From: Thereva unica
Taxonomy: Eukaryota; Arthropoda; Insecta; Diptera; Therevidae
Assembly: GCA_949987705.1 (NCBI GenBank)
Contig: OX465283.1
Span: 73,479,720 to 73,543,719, forward strand
DNA: 64,000 nt
Direction of reading: 5' to 3'
Part shown: positions 11,180 to 23,177 of the stretch, one piece after another
Layout of the letters: each line of letters begins with the position of its first letter
Position numbering within the stretch: the stretch's first letter is position 1
Position numbers and translations under genes: made by a program
Notes under the pieces: generated by a model
Seen by the model: only the letters and a program-made list of their open reading frames with translations
Told to the model about the DNA's origin: nothing
Database searches by the model: none

Positions 11180-11997
11180 GGGCCGTTTTCACAATCTCCG
11201 GTTAAACTGTCAGTAAACTTCCAGTTTCTAAACTGATAGTTAATTTAACTGTGACCGTAAAGTGCCAGTAAAAAAATTTCATTTTCACCAACTATGAGTT
11301 AATAAACTTGAAGTTAAAGTAAAAAGTTACTAGTTTTCATATATTTACAGTTAGTACAGTCAATCTGTAAGTGAGCCTCCGAAAAATGACATACCGAAAT
11401 TTAACTTGATGAATCGTTAGGGGGCATTTAACAAACACGTTTTTGATGCTTCAGCGCCACCTACTTTTTGCATTTCAAGTCGGATGACGTCACTTCAATA
11501 ACATAAAATGTAGTTAACAATGTCCTCTACATTTTTTGTTAAATAAACTTTTCACCAAAAACCAGATTCTGAGAAAAACGCGTTTCAAAATTTGGACCCA
11601 CTTTTTGGATTTTCTCAAAAACAGGGGGAGGGGGGACTTCGGAAATTTGACATTAACTTCATTACATGCCCTCCTAACGATTCATCAAGTCAAATTTCGG
11701 TATGTCATTTTTCGGAGACTCCCTATTTTTTCGTGACAGATTGACTGTACTAAGTACATCAAATATCAAAAGTGTTCCTTTTCATTAAAATACACTTGTA
11801 AAGTGCAAAAATGTCAACGCCAATGTGAAACTTTCAGTTAAATTAGTTAGCCAGGAGAAATTCACCCGGTTAAATTAACTTCCAGTTGTAAATTAACTGA
11901 CAGATTGACTCTAACTAGAGATTGTGAAAGGGCATTTTTAACTAACTGCTGGTTATTGTTACAGTTAAAGTTTAACCGGAGATTGTGAAAACGGCCC
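11180..11997. mobile_element. PIF/Harbinger-type MITE, 818 bp
   Basis: TIRs start GGGCCGTTTTCACAATCTCC and match perfectly for about 28 bp. The 3-bp duplication TGA is at 11177-11179 and 11998-12000. Repeat E copy 2 near 29430 lacks it. The interior contains the 391-bp Tc1/mariner MITE at 11357-11747. The TGA duplication departs slightly from the canonical TWA. ORF 11536-11736 is chance. Confidence 0.88.
11357..11747. mobile_element. Tc1/mariner-type MITE, 391 bp
   Basis: TIRs start CAGTCAATCTGT with TA on both sides (11355-11356, 11748-11749). Longer inverted similarity (CTCCGAAAAATGACATACCG) extends to ~80 bp, with a deletion in the left arm. Nested within the Harbinger MITE. Confidence 0.85.
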
Positions 11998-12576
11998 TGA
12001 GCCGAAGTTTTTCCATTTAAACCAAATAAGGCTCGACCGAATGTTATGACATTTTTTTCCGGACTTTTTTTCGTTAATATTCTGCTCTCGGCCCCTCAGA
12101 GAAGTCTATATAGTTTTTGGTTCGCGCGATATCGTGCATGTACAAAATTCACTTACGCCGCTTAAACAAAAAAACGGCCTGACCGAATTTTATGAAAATC
12201 TTTTCAGATCATATTTCGGTTAATACGATTCGAACGACACCTCAACGAAGTCGATATCGTTTTTGGTTCGCGCGATATCGTGCAGGAAAAAATGACCACA
12301 TCCGTACGCACACACACACACATATACTTCCACCCAATTTTTTGCTTAAAATGGCTCTGGGACCTTGAAAGATGAAAATACATACATACATACGTCGAAA
12401 ATTTCGATTTCGATTTTCGGACCGATTACAATAACTTCCTATACTGGGAAGTTAACAATGTTTAAGAAAAAAATACGGAATTAAAAAATGCAATAAACTC
12501 AAAATAATCGAATGTGCAATTAAGCAAAAATACTTAAAGCCGGCCCTGTATATAACCTGCCAACATCATATCCTAA

Positions 12577-12731
12577 AGGCCCCCATACACGGTCCAATTG
12601 GTTGTACAGCGAAGTGCGGTTGTACAACCAAAACTATCGATTGTGGGCCGGTTGGCCGATCAAAATACATTGCGCTTATAGGTTTGATGAAAATCTGGTT
12701 GTACAGCCAATTTGACCGTGTATGGGGGCCT
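12577..12731. mobile_element. Short MITE with AGGCCCCCATACACGG TIRs
   Basis: About 35-bp TIRs (AGGCCCCCATACACGGTC...). Flanks are TAA on the left and TAC on the right, consistent with a decayed TWA duplication of Harbinger type, but not proven. Confidence 0.7.
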
Positions 12732-12734
12732 TAC

Positions 12735-14575
12735 TCGTCTGGAATCAAGTCTAAATTAAATATTACAGATCAATAAATTGGTTAGAGAACTGAAAATAGC
12801 GCGGGCACTCCTATTCCGGACAACAACTTCCTCCAACAGGCACAAATTCAATTTTTATTAAACCACAAACTAAATTCATTTAAAGTAATTTTGCCGTCAT
12901 TTTACATAAAAATTTTGCACCTTACCATTGAATGCATCCTTCGAGAAAACTAAGTTATTTTCATTCCCTTAGACACAGCTCTCTCTGGCTTTTTATTATT
13001 TATCAAGATGGTGAATTTTCCACATTATTGTCCATAGGAGTATTCCAATATGCAAGTTCCGCCTCTGCAGATAGCTCAGTCCTGGCAGTCTTTTTCATAG
13101 AGATCGTCAGGTGCAAAATTTGTTTATGTCTTTCTGGGTGTGTGTGTGTTGGTTTCAGCTATTTTAACTAAGGAAAAGGAAAACTTTTACATTCCCAGCT
13201 TGTTAAGAGCCCATCAGGAAAATTCCATCATTCTCCTTCACGCAAGAAGGAAAATTAAAAATGCATTAAAAGAACCTTTGTTAGTGTTACCAAAAGGGCG
13301 TATTTCATGCTGTGCTAGAAGGAAAAATATAAAACATATTTTCTAAAGATAAGTTCTCCGTTTTTAATGCTTTGCAGGTTGCACAAGTGGTATTCTTCCA
13401 GCTCGGCGAATTCAATTTGAAATCCTTCAAACCCACTTCTAACAAATTGCGGTAAGTTTTTTCATCTGTAAGTTTGTGTGCAATGCGGATAAAAAGAAGT
13501 GCCTAATTCACTACTGTGTAAACACCTTTTTAATTGCTTTATTTCTATTTTAAGAGGAATGCTCAAGAGGCTCCAAGTAATGAAATTCTTATCACACAAT
13601 TCCCTTTCACACGGCGTGCTTTTGAAATATTACTAAGTGTTCTTAAGTGCTACTTAGCATATATTCCCTTTCTGCTGAAAGGGATACATTTTTGAAAGGC
13701 CTTCTTGGCAACACTGGTCTTCTGATTCTGAGATCCTGTTTTCCTGTTCCATATGCGGGGAAATTTCCTTTAGTTTATGGGCCGATTCTGCCAAGAGCCT
13801 GCCCATAAGAGCTACTGGTATGTACTTCTCGTATGTTAAAGACCGTTTGTGCTAGTTCGTAGCTGCTAAATGAGGCTATTGCAGCAGCTTTAAATGAATG
13901 GAAGTTTTTCCTGCACTGGTAATTCCCTATGCAAATAGCTTTGTCGTCTAGCAGCTTATTCTCATTGGCGGTGACTTTTCGCATTATGATTGGCGGAAAG
14001 TGTTTTATCATTGAGTAAGCACAATATAGCATAACAGAAAATATGGTTGAATTTTTTTATGTGAAACATCTTTGTGCGCGTTGAGAGTAATTCTTCAAGG
14101 TCGGGGATTATTTGGGACGATTCGTTCCAACCCATTTTGATTCCGGCAAACGTAATACTAAAAATTACCCACAAAGATACGACGCTCTCAAAATTTCCCA
14201 TAAGCTCCCTTGCGAGTGAATATATCAATCGACACGGTGCAAGCGAGACAAAATTCAATTTAAAAACAAAACAAAAATCGAAGAAAGAGAGGGTAAATAA
14301 AGAAATGTTATTTCACGAAATGCGAAAGAGACGCACTGATTTCTCTTCTCCGCAATTTTTTGTGCCGTCTGGACTTTTATTTTGCTTGTGTGAATTCATG
14401 TACCATCTTCGTGTACTTCCTGCTCTGCATGTGTTTGTGTAGTTTGCCGTTGCTCCGCCCTCTCGCCATTCCGGAGCGCGTATATGAATAGATTAGAATG
14501 AATAGATTTTTACTTTCCTTTTTCTTCGCACAGAAAGGATTACATTGTCGTATCTTTCTGAGTAATTTTTGGTAA
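12735..14575. other. No gene recognised
   Basis: AT-rich sequence with short ORFs (12932-13171, 13775-14032, 14074-14442) that have no recognisable domain, no plausible splice context and no repeat partner in this window. A host exon cannot be excluded from sequence alone. Confidence 0.45.
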
Positions 14576-14577
14576 TA

Positions 14578-14718
14578 CCCTCGACACACCAGCCAGCACT
14601 CTTAAACTTGATTATGACGTCAGAATGACGTAGATTGCATTTTATTTCCATATCTTTTGTATGGGTCTACGTCATTTTGACGTCATAATCAAGATTAAGA
14701 GTGCTGGTGTGTCGAGGG
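14578..14718. mobile_element. 141-bp MITE with TIRs carrying TGACGTCA
   Basis: Nearly complete palindrome. TIRs of about 58 bp begin CCCTCGACACACCAGC, flanked by TA (14576-14577, 14719-14720), fitting a Tc1/mariner-like MITE. Each arm holds a perfect TGACGTCA palindrome, the CRE/ATF consensus. Confidence 0.85.
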
Positions 14719-14724
14719 TATAAG

Positions 14725-15256
14725 CAGCGAGCAATAATAACAAGAGTGATTAGGTGGAGCTCAAGGACAAGTAAAAGAGTTAAACATATGAAAGAAGAAA
14801 TACGCAATAACATTAAGGGACACTTCCGAAAAAATATTAACAAACGCGCGATGCAGATACATTTCATGCAAAAAGCACAAAAGTATGAATGAAACAGAAA
14901 TTTCCTCCCTATTGCAATGTTTACATTTAAGTGGTGGCAGCATTAGAACAGAGCACGTGTCAGTATAGAATTTGAGTATGTATACGTAAAAATTTCGTGT
15001 TGATACAGAACTCGCGTTACTTGATTACACTTGTATTGTCCCTTGTTGTCCATTCGTACTTCCCCTTCATTTTTTATCTTTCTTTCACACACATTGCGTG
15101 TAGTGTGAAAGTAATGCTGCCTTCTTTTGTCATAGATATTACTTCTGTGATATTTTGACTTTTTCACTCACTCACTTTTATCAGCTGATCTCAAGGACAA
15201 TGAAACATTTTTGAAAATTTGTTCTAGCTCATCACTCTTATTATTATTGCTCGCTG
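14725..15256. mobile_element. hAT-like MITE, 532 bp
   Basis: TIRs begin CAGCGAGCAATAATAA. Direct repeat GTATAAG flanks it (14718-14724, 15257-15263); only 7 bp are preserved and an eighth G may have been lost on the left. The left duplication overlaps the last base of the 14578-14718 MITE, so this element inserted later. Internal ORFs are not coding-like. Confidence 0.8.
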
Positions 15257-15847
15257 GTATAAGGAAGATCTGCATTCAGCAAGTTAGTTATAGAAAAAAA
15301 GCGTAGGACCAAAGAAAAGTTTTTATAATGACACGAGCCAGATATAATGAGACAGACATGTGGAATGGAAGAAATGATTGAGTTGTCGTCTCACGACGTT
15401 TATATTTCAAAGCTTTTATTGAAAATTACTTTCAAAAATCTAATATGTACAAATGTAATTCCTTCGGGGTGAGACTCGATGACGTTATAACTCGATTACC
15501 GCTGGGCCGATTTGCATGATTCTTTTTTATTTCTTCGTGTGGCTGTATTTCAGGTTTAGATCCGGAAAATCCACCGGAAAAGTCGGAAAAACGGAAAAAT
15601 GCATTTATTCGCATTTTTCGGAGTTTACGATAGGAGGCGTTGGGGGTGTCAACGTCTGACAATTGATTTGTATGCGCCGTATTATTTTGTTTTACAAAAG
15701 CGAATTGAGTTAATCGAGAATTTCAGGCTAATGTATCAGGGCCGAAACACATCCAGGCTGGCTTTAAAGCACACCTCTCAAAGCTGACCTTGAGGCGAGC
15801 TGCAGAGCCGACCGCGGAATTCGCAAAACACAATCAGTCCAGCTGAT

Positions 15848-17607
15848 CAGTGGCGAAGCGTGGGGGGTGCCGAGGGGGCCATTGCCCCGGGCGGCGTAGA
15901 TGTTGGTGGCGGCGGCCAAACTGGACAGAGCTAGAGATGCTGCTGGTAACATCAGGCCCTAACCATTGCCACATCCAGCACGATGTCCTGGCTGATGGTG
16001 TCTACAGGCCAAACCTAAATGGGAAGGGAAGTGAAGTGAGGTGAAGTTAGATACCATTCCATATAAATTTATGAGAGCAAGGGCGGCGCTTTCATAGGTG
16101 AAAATGGTGCATTTGCACTGGGCGTAATTGGACAGGGCGCAGTTTCAAAAAAAAAAGTGAAAGAAAAACTCCGTGCTTTCATTTTCAATGAGTGTTTGTG
16201 CCTTCTTTCATTTTCCTTTACTGCCATCAGAAAATGAACAAAAATGAAGAGGGCACAATATGTATATGGCATGCTGCACCGGGTGCAAAAAAGCCAAACG
16301 CCGGCCCTCTATGAGAGTGACCAATATGGAAGTAAGTGGATGTTACATCTACTTCAGTGGAAGTTACATCTACTTTACTTATATTCCTTATGATTAGAGT
16401 CCGTGCCATAAAAGAAGGGAAATGAGCGCGCATATGAAACACGATAGGTGTCCATTGGCATCTGACAGCGAATTGCCAAATTGTGAATAAATCAGTCGGT
16501 TAGATTGTGATGAAAAAATGATTCACTTGTTTATTTTCAGTTGAATTGTAGTTTTGTTGTAAGTTCGTTCGCAATTATCTCAAGCAATAAAGCAAGTTTC
16601 GCCAAAAAAATTAATCTCGTATATTAAATTTCTCATTGGTGTACTTCTGAATGGACAAACAGAGTAACGTTGCTCTCTTGTATGAGACTCTCAATGTGCA
16701 TGGAAACAGCGATTTCAAGATTCCCTTCTTTTATGACGCGGGCTGTAAATGCTGGAGTTTGAGAAGGGCTCCAACAGCTGCCGCATTTGTCGGTAAAATC
16801 CCCTGTAATAGTATTGGGCTACGATGATGGGAAATGAAAACTCCAGATATTGGACAGAGAAGAGTTTAGCTTAAGCTCGTGCGTTTACGAGGCTTTCTAT
16901 CTAAAGACATACTAAAATAAATTACAGAGATAATAAATTACTCATTCCAGCTCTCTGGGTTTGGTAAAGTTTATAATTTAGGCCAACCTTGAAGCATGAA
17001 TATAGCCTGCGCCAAAACAATTGGAAATCTCAAAATCGATTTTTTGATGCGCAGTGAAAGTCTCAAATCCTCACCACGAAAGTAGATTCGAAAAGAAAAG
17101 TGCACCTCGTCATTCCGTTCGTTTAAACCCCAAATCACCTGCTCATTTATATTTTCAATCGCAATTTAATCCGTCTCACTGCGATTCTTGTCCTGGTCAG
17201 ATGCTATGGCGGAGTGTTGTTCCCGGTAAACGATAGTTTCAAAAGGGAAATTAAAATGCATGTGCGCTTTTTTCCATACACGGAATGTTAATGTATGTGG
17301 AGTTGTCATTTCCTCGCCTGCGCGTAAAATTCCCATTTATTTTGGCGCGCCCTATACCGAACATTCATTGCGTTTACATGATGCCTTGAATTCTTGTATT
17401 GAAAATTACTTGAATTCAAGTAGGGTTTTCGATTCATTGATTAAAAATTATTGAAAATCTACAATGTCCACGTTGATATTAATCTAGCTCTACAGATCTA
17501 ATCTAGCTATCTTACCAATAGAACAAGTGGTACCAATTCAATTCGAAAGTAGGGGGCAGCAAATTTATGGTTCGCCCCGGGTGGCAGAAATCCACGCTAC
17601 GCCACTG
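15848..17607. mobile_element. hAT-type non-autonomous element, 1.76 kb
   Basis: Terminal CAGTGGCGAAGCGTGG and, inverted at the right, CAGTGGCGTAGCGTGG. A perfect 8-bp duplication CAGCTGAT lies at 15840-15847 and 17608-17615. No transposase is visible. A second hAT (16078-16309) is nested in it. The CAGNG terminus and 8-bp duplication are the hAT signature. Confidence 0.9.
16078..16309. mobile_element. hAT-type MITE nested in a hAT element, 232 bp
   Basis: Termini CAAGGGCGGCG and, inverted, GAGGGCCGGCG are imperfect TIRs. A perfect 8-bp duplication TATGAGAG lies at 16070-16077 and 16310-16317. Confidence 0.82.
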
Positions 17608-17615
17608 CAGCTGAT

Positions 17616-18225
17616 GACAACTGTCAAATTTGCTAACGAATTGTGATTCGTAAAAAGTGTAAAATTTAAAAATCATTTAAATAAAATAAAATTAGTTGGT
17701 CAGTTTTCATTGTTATTTTAAATATGACATATGTAAATGTGGTAAATAAAATAAAATTTGACTTTTTTTAATTTTTATTTGTTCAAAGTGAAATTTTATA
17801 GCATTTTTTATTTAATTCCTTTAATTTTTTTTAATATGAATTCGCAAACAAAATGCCAACCTCAAAGTTCAACTGTCAAAAGCAAACTAGAGCCTCGGCC
17901 GAATTCAAATTCCAACATTGTCGGAATTCCGACAGAGGCGAGCCTTGCGGCCATCTTTGCCAAGGCCTGAATTTGCGAGATAAGCTTTAAAGTGTTTAAT
18001 CCCATTTGAACGCATAGGTTGGATATCCTTGCAGCCAGGTTTGGGCTTGGATGTGTTCAAAGCACGCCTGGATGTGTTTCGGCCTTTACAGTGCTGGTTT
18101 TTTGATTTTGTGCATCTCTTTAACCGTTTCACCGCTTTTATACAGTTCATTAAAGGTAAAAATTAAATATAAAAAGTTAAAACGCAGACAAAATACATAT
18201 TTATTGCATAGTAAATTTTAGTGAG
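17616..18225. other. AT-rich spacer with a short shared repeat
   Basis: No coding region recognised. The block GGCCGAAACACATCCAGGC occurs at ~15731 on + and again inverted at ~18061-18093, so both flanks of the hAT element carry parts of an unidentified repeat. Confidence 0.45.
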
Positions 18226-18229
18226 TTTT

Positions 18230-18740
18230 TGAAAACACCGAAAGCAATGCGCGCAACCATTGGCAGACGAACAAGACAAGCAAGACGACAACAACCACGA
18301 AGCCAAACTGAAGAAGTACGCGAAGCACATATTGAGCTCACGTTGCACTAGCTCTCTGGTTCTTCCGGAATAGAAGCGACGCTATTAGAAAGAGGACGTA
18401 CTGTACAATCCACACTTAACATGCAACATCAGTCACCCGCGTTTAGAAGAACTGTTGATTGAATGCAAGCAAACTGATTGTTTGGGACGAGTATACAATG
18501 GCGAACAAGAAATCAATTGAGGCACTAAACATCCCACTACATGATATTCATCATCATATCCAACGCCGTTGGCGGTCTAATCAACATCTTTGGCCAATAA
18601 CATGGCAGGAGACTTCAGACAAACGTTACCAGTTATTCCCTGTGGGACTGCTGCATCAGCGTTGTGGAAGCACATAACAATATTGTTGTTGACCACGAAT
18701 ATGAGAGTTCAGCTTAAACACGATCAAAGTGAAATTGTTA
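18230..18740 (+). pseudogene. Helitron Pif1-like helicase relic, 5' part
   Basis: Conceptual translation gives LIVWDEYTMANKKSIEALN, then in a shifted frame AGDFRQTLPVIP and LTTNMRVQL. These are the Walker B and downstream helicase motifs of Helitron Rep-Hel proteins (WDE, GDFRQ, TTNMR). Arg/Gln-rich sequence at 18235-18330 may be the N-terminal leader of such a protein. Frameshifts and the insertion at 18741-21205 destroy it. LEIKGKL, resembling the next helicase block, continues at 21206. Confidence 0.8.
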
Positions 18741-21205
18741 TAGAGGAAGAGCCAGCGACATATTTTGGGTTGTCATTTCATTAGTCATGAAAATTTCCAC
18801 ACTGAATCTTATACACCTGCTGAACAATAAAAGCCAATTCTGGCAGCCCCCAGTGGCCGGAATGTAGTACCCTAAAATTACAAAGGGGGTAGGAAATAAA
18901 GTTCAATTTTGTTATAGTATTAGTCATGAATTTTCAGGAGATTGTTTTTGATGGTATTCTCTATTTATAAAAATTATTGCCAGAACATTTCCCCTTCACC
19001 AAAGTGCCGCCAGAACGCTGTAAATATTCATTTAATAAAACGCTATTTTTGTTATTTCATTATAGTTGAGTCGTCAGAGTCAGACTAAATGTTAACTGAC
19101 GAAACTTTTTCTAAAAATATAGTTTTTCGTGAGTAGAATATGTTAAAAAGAGTTTCGGAAAATTGGTTGTACGCTACCCCTAAAAAACCCCCTAAAAACA
19201 GAAAATTTCGTTTTTGGCTAATATCTCTTAAACGGTAAGTCCTATCCTAAAATATTGTTTACAAAGTTTGTAGATCATGCAATTATCTACAAAAAATGAT
19301 AGTATACATTTTCCCGTGCGAATCGCCGTTCATGAGATATCGCCGTTTTAAAGATTTAAAATACTCATCCCCTAATTCGCAACTTGTATAGGTCGCCAGA
19401 CGTTCAATAAATCCTCTGTTGCACTACGTGGCTAATATTTTCAGGGATGATTCCAGGGTGGTTTTGGAGAGAAAAATTGTTCTACAGAGGGGGAATTAAA
19501 AAGTGTGATCTAAATCCCAAAATTCTTCGTTTTTTCAGAAAAATTCCAATATTTTAGCATTTTGGTCATATTTTGAACCTACATAACTTGTGAACGGAGT
19601 CACTCAAGTTCCTTTTCTAAATATCATATAAAATAATACACATTTACCTAAAAGATGAACCTAATTACATTCATCATTGCGCTCCTTTAATCCCTCATGG
19701 GACATAGGGCGGAAACAGTTGCCCTCCAGCGGACTCTGTTTTGCGCGACAGCTCTCAGCTCCGACCAGGATCTCGCAGTTGTTGCGGCTTCTGCTAGTAG
19801 GGTTCTCCTCCACGTTGTTCTAGGTCTTCCGACTCGACGGGATCCTTGCGGATTCCAGTCGAGGGCCTGTTTGGATAGATTTTCGTTTTGGCGTCGCAAG
19901 GTGTGGCCAACCCAATTCCATTTCCTTCGTCTTATTTGGTCATCTATCCTTTCTTGGCCGGCACGGCGCCATAGTTCTTTGTTTGAAATTCTATCCTGCC
20001 AGCGGATTTTTAGGATTCGACGCAGGCATCTGTTGATGAAGACTTGTAGGCGCCCTGTGATGAATTGGGTGACTTCCCATGTTTCGCAACCGTATAAAAG
20101 TACTGCCTTAACGTTGGAGTTGAACAGCCGCAATTTGGTGTTAGTTGAGATCTCCGTTGATCTCCATATGCGGAACAGGCATGCATATGCGCCTCGTGCT
20201 TTATTTATTCTGGAACTGACATCTTCTTCTGCACCACCATTTTCGGTAATAATACTACCGAGGTAGCAGAATTTATCGACCAGTTCCACGTCACGGTTAT
20301 TCAGCGCAGTCCGTTCAATGGTGTTTGCATTTATCCGCATTACATTGCTCTGCGATAATTCGTCTAGGAGTTATTCAACTTTAAGTAAATATTAAAAAAA
20401 TACATTTTTTTCTTTCGTAAACACCCTGTATCGTAGTGGATAGTGGGGATAGCCCCCTCTGTAGAACAATTTTTCTCTCCAAAACCACCCTGGAATCATC
20501 CCTGAAAATATTAGCCACGTAGTGCAACAGAGGATTTATTGAACGTCTGGCGACCTATACAAGTTGCGAATTAGGGGATGAGTATTTTAAATCTTTAAAA
20601 CGGCGATATCTCATGAACGGCGATTCGCACGGGAAAATGTATAATATCATTTTTTGTAGATAATTGCATGATCTACAAACTTTGTAAACAATATTTTAGG
20701 ATAGGACTTACCGTTTAAGAGATATTAGCCAAAAACGAAATTTTCTGTTTTTAGGGGGTTTGTTAGGGGTAGCGTTCAACCAATTTTCCGAAACTCTTTT
20801 TAACATATTCTACTCACGAAAAACTATATTTTTAGAAAAAGTTTCGTCAGTTAACATTTAGTCTGACTCTGACGACTCAACTATAATGAAATAACAAAAA
20901 TAGCGTTTTATTAAATGAATATTTACAGCGTTCTGGCGGCACTTTGGTGAAGGGGAAATGTTCTGGCAATAATTTTTATAAATAGAGAATACCATCAAAA
21001 ACAATCTCCTGAAAATTCATGACTAATACTATAACAAAATTGAACTTTATTTCCTACCCCCTTTGTAATTTTAGGGTACTACATTCCGGCCACTGGGGGC
21101 TGCCAGAATTGGCTTTTATTGCTCAGCAGGTGTATAAGATTCAGTGTGGAAATTTTCATGACTAATGAAATGACAACCCGAAAAACGTTGCTGGCTCTTG
21201 GTCTA
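18741..21205. mobile_element. TAG...CTA element with ~750-bp inverted arms
   Basis: Arms 18741-~19495 and ~20450-21205 are inverted copies of high identity. Termini are TAGAGGAAGAGCCAGC and, inverted, TAGACCAAGAGCCAGC. A 3-bp duplication TTA is at 18738-18740 and 21206-21208. It interrupts a Helitron helicase relic, whose reading resumes beyond the right end. The loop contains an RTE 3' fragment. Arm sequence (CTTAAACGGTAAG, GTAGATCATG, TATCTACAAAAAATG) resembles the subterminal arms of 28393-34468. No transposase. Confidence 0.85.
19672..20338 (-). mobile_element. 5'-truncated RTE insertion (ORF2 C-terminus)
   Basis: The minus ORF at 19687-20340 encodes the RTE C-terminal region: KFCYLGSIIT, LYGCETW, RRILKIRWQDRISN, WNWVGHTLRR and GRPRTTWRR. 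It is flanked by a perfect 8-bp duplication ATTACATT (19664-19671, 20339-20346). It is very similar to 41650-42308 of the full-length copy, implying fairly recent activity. Confidence 0.9.
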
Positions 21206-21208
21206 TTA

Positions 21209-22165
21209 GAAATCAAAGGCAAATTATAGATAAAAGATGCAATTTTGGCCAATGGGTTCAATATTTTGGCACCAACTGTTCAGGGTCTTTTTGTAAGTTT
21301 GATGCTAATTGGCCTAGTTGACGGCCTTGGGCACTCAAAAGAAAAAAGTACTGTTTTTTCTCGGTGGTTGATTATGCACGTACGTACCTTTTTATACGGG
21401 TCAGCATTAACCATATCTACTTGTTATATTTACTTTAGAAAAATCACTTTTGCATATCTAAAAGTATTTTAAAAATAATGAATGGCTCACGATGTAAAAA
21501 CGTTTTTCACAATGAGATGTTTCTTGTTTCGTATAAAAAGGCAGTTGCGTAGAAAACATCATAAAATTGACCAAAATGGCGATCTTTCAAAAATTCCAAC
21601 GGGATTTCATTTACAATTGTTTCTTAAGTTTTCTAAATGAGTTTCCCAATTATAAAAAGATCTTACAAAAAATGGCAGCAATGTTAAAAACAAAAGAAGA
21701 TCGTTTATTACTCAAAAAGGATGAGCCGATCTTGTTGAATATTTTTGTATGTTTCCGGGACTACAGAAACACCATCTTCAAGAATTTCCAGCCCGCTATG
21801 TGTAGTTGTTTTCTAGTAAACAAACAGTGAAAGTAACATGAGTTGAAAACTTTGGAATCTATTTACAAGATCAGGCTTGCACCTAGAGACTTCTAATAGG
21901 GCCTATTTTTTAGATAATTTCATAACGAAGAGCTTCCCCAATGCATATCTATAGTATACTTAAACTTAGCAAGAATGGAGATATTAAAAGAAATGTAAAA
22001 AAGGGGCCTATTTTATTCACAATACGGTAATTAAAAAGTTATGCGGTCATCCAAATTGTGGGCAAACTTAGTATGTTAGACTACACCCTAAAACGAATCG
22101 ATTCCAATAATAATCTAGCCTATGGGCTAAAAATGCACTTTTGAGAGTTTTTTCCTTCTCGCCGA
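21209..22165. other. Helitron downstream remnant, then unassigned AT-rich DNA
   Basis: The first ~80 bp read LEIKGKL in the helicase frame and then decay. ORFs 21245-21472 and 21567-21830 show no domain that I recognise. Confidence 0.4.
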
Positions 22166-22169
22166 CTAG

Positions 22170-23177
22170 CCTATTAGAAGAAGCCAATAAAGCTCTGTTC
22201 AGCAACGACAACATATTGGTCTTAGGAGATTTCAACCGTCCTAATATTTCTATTATCCGCACACAACAACCGATGTAACTGAAGAATTGAAACTGGAATA
22301 CAATAGGTTAGCCTCAGAATTTATTCTTACGTCACTTGAAGCCTACACCGCACACTTCAATTCCGAAGGAGATAATATTATAATATACCCCAAACAATTT
22401 TTCGATTTCGTTAATTTAAAACGAAAAACCTCAGTCTATCCCTCAACAATGACAAATGGTAGAATACACTCCTCATGCCTCAAGCAATTTGCAACATGTT
22501 TGCTGATAGGTTCAGCGAAATTTATTGTCCCAACTCTGTTCCAAGGCACACTGATCCAACTGATACGCACACTTCAGTTCTCATAGATGATCCATCCTTG
22601 TCGATTGGGGTCTACTGACCAGTTTAAACAATCTTGACCTGAAAAAAGGTCATGGACCTGACAATCTGCTCCCTAGTTTTTTGCAACGATGTTCAAATCA
22701 TATCTCATTAACTCTGCATCTCATTTTTAACAGATCATTATCATTAGGAAAGTTTCCTACGTTGTGGAATACCATTACATAAGGCGTCTGATAAGCATTC
22801 AGTGGATAACTACAGAGGCGTTGCCATTTTATCATCCCCAAACTATTTTAAAAACCCATTTCCCCTTTAATTGACCCACACAACAACACGGCTTCAGAGA
22901 AGGGATTCACCCCTTCAAACCTTATGGTCTTACTCTCCGAACTCCTCTGTAGTATGAAGAAGGGCCATCAAATCGATGCTATTTATGCTGACTTCAGCAA
23001 GGCCTTTGATAAGAAAGACCTTCATATTTTACTTCTTAAGCTCTCAAGATTTGGAATAACAGGTTCGGCCCTTAAATGGTTAAGATCATATCTCAACGGA
23101 AGAACACAAGTTATTAGATTTCAAGGATTCCTTTCAAATGAAATCGAAGTAACTTCCGGTGTTCCTCAGCGCCGTCA
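22170..23177 (+). mobile_element. CR1/Jockey-type retrotransposon relic (endonuclease to RT)
   Basis: Fragments in order: EEANKALFSNDNILVLGDFN (APE endonuclease), LDLKKGHGPDNLLPSFLQRCSNHISLTL and SLSLGKFPTLWN (RT N-terminus), then 22924-23199 with DAIYADFSKAFD, GITGSALKWLRSYLNGRTQ and EVTSGVPQ. It stops abruptly at VPQ, where an RTE fragment is inserted. Stops and gaps show it is dead. It is a different family from 4381-8220. Confidence 0.8.

Larger units (their letters stand above)
10488..12455. mobile_element. Long interspersed repeat E, copy 1, with nested insertions
   Basis: Shares its whole length with 28712-30175. It starts CTAGTTGGGATGTGGG and ends in a terminal hairpin AACTTCC-TATACTG-GGAAGTT followed by AA. 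The interior has two ~145-bp tandem units (about 12010-12300) around GAAGTCGATATCG and TTCGCGCGATATCGTGCAGG; copy 2 has about four. It contains the Harbinger MITE 11180-11997. No ORF is recognised. Immediately upstream (10465-10512) box A- and box B-like motifs are present. Confidence 0.75.

Noticed and set aside
10488..12455. piggyBac-like element because of TTAA next to CTTCCCAGTAT at both ends
   Set aside because: The shared copy extends ~33 bp outside the left TTAA, and the empty site at 34.15 kb places the boundary at CTAGTTGGG, so the TTAA motifs are internal or part of a terminal hairpin.
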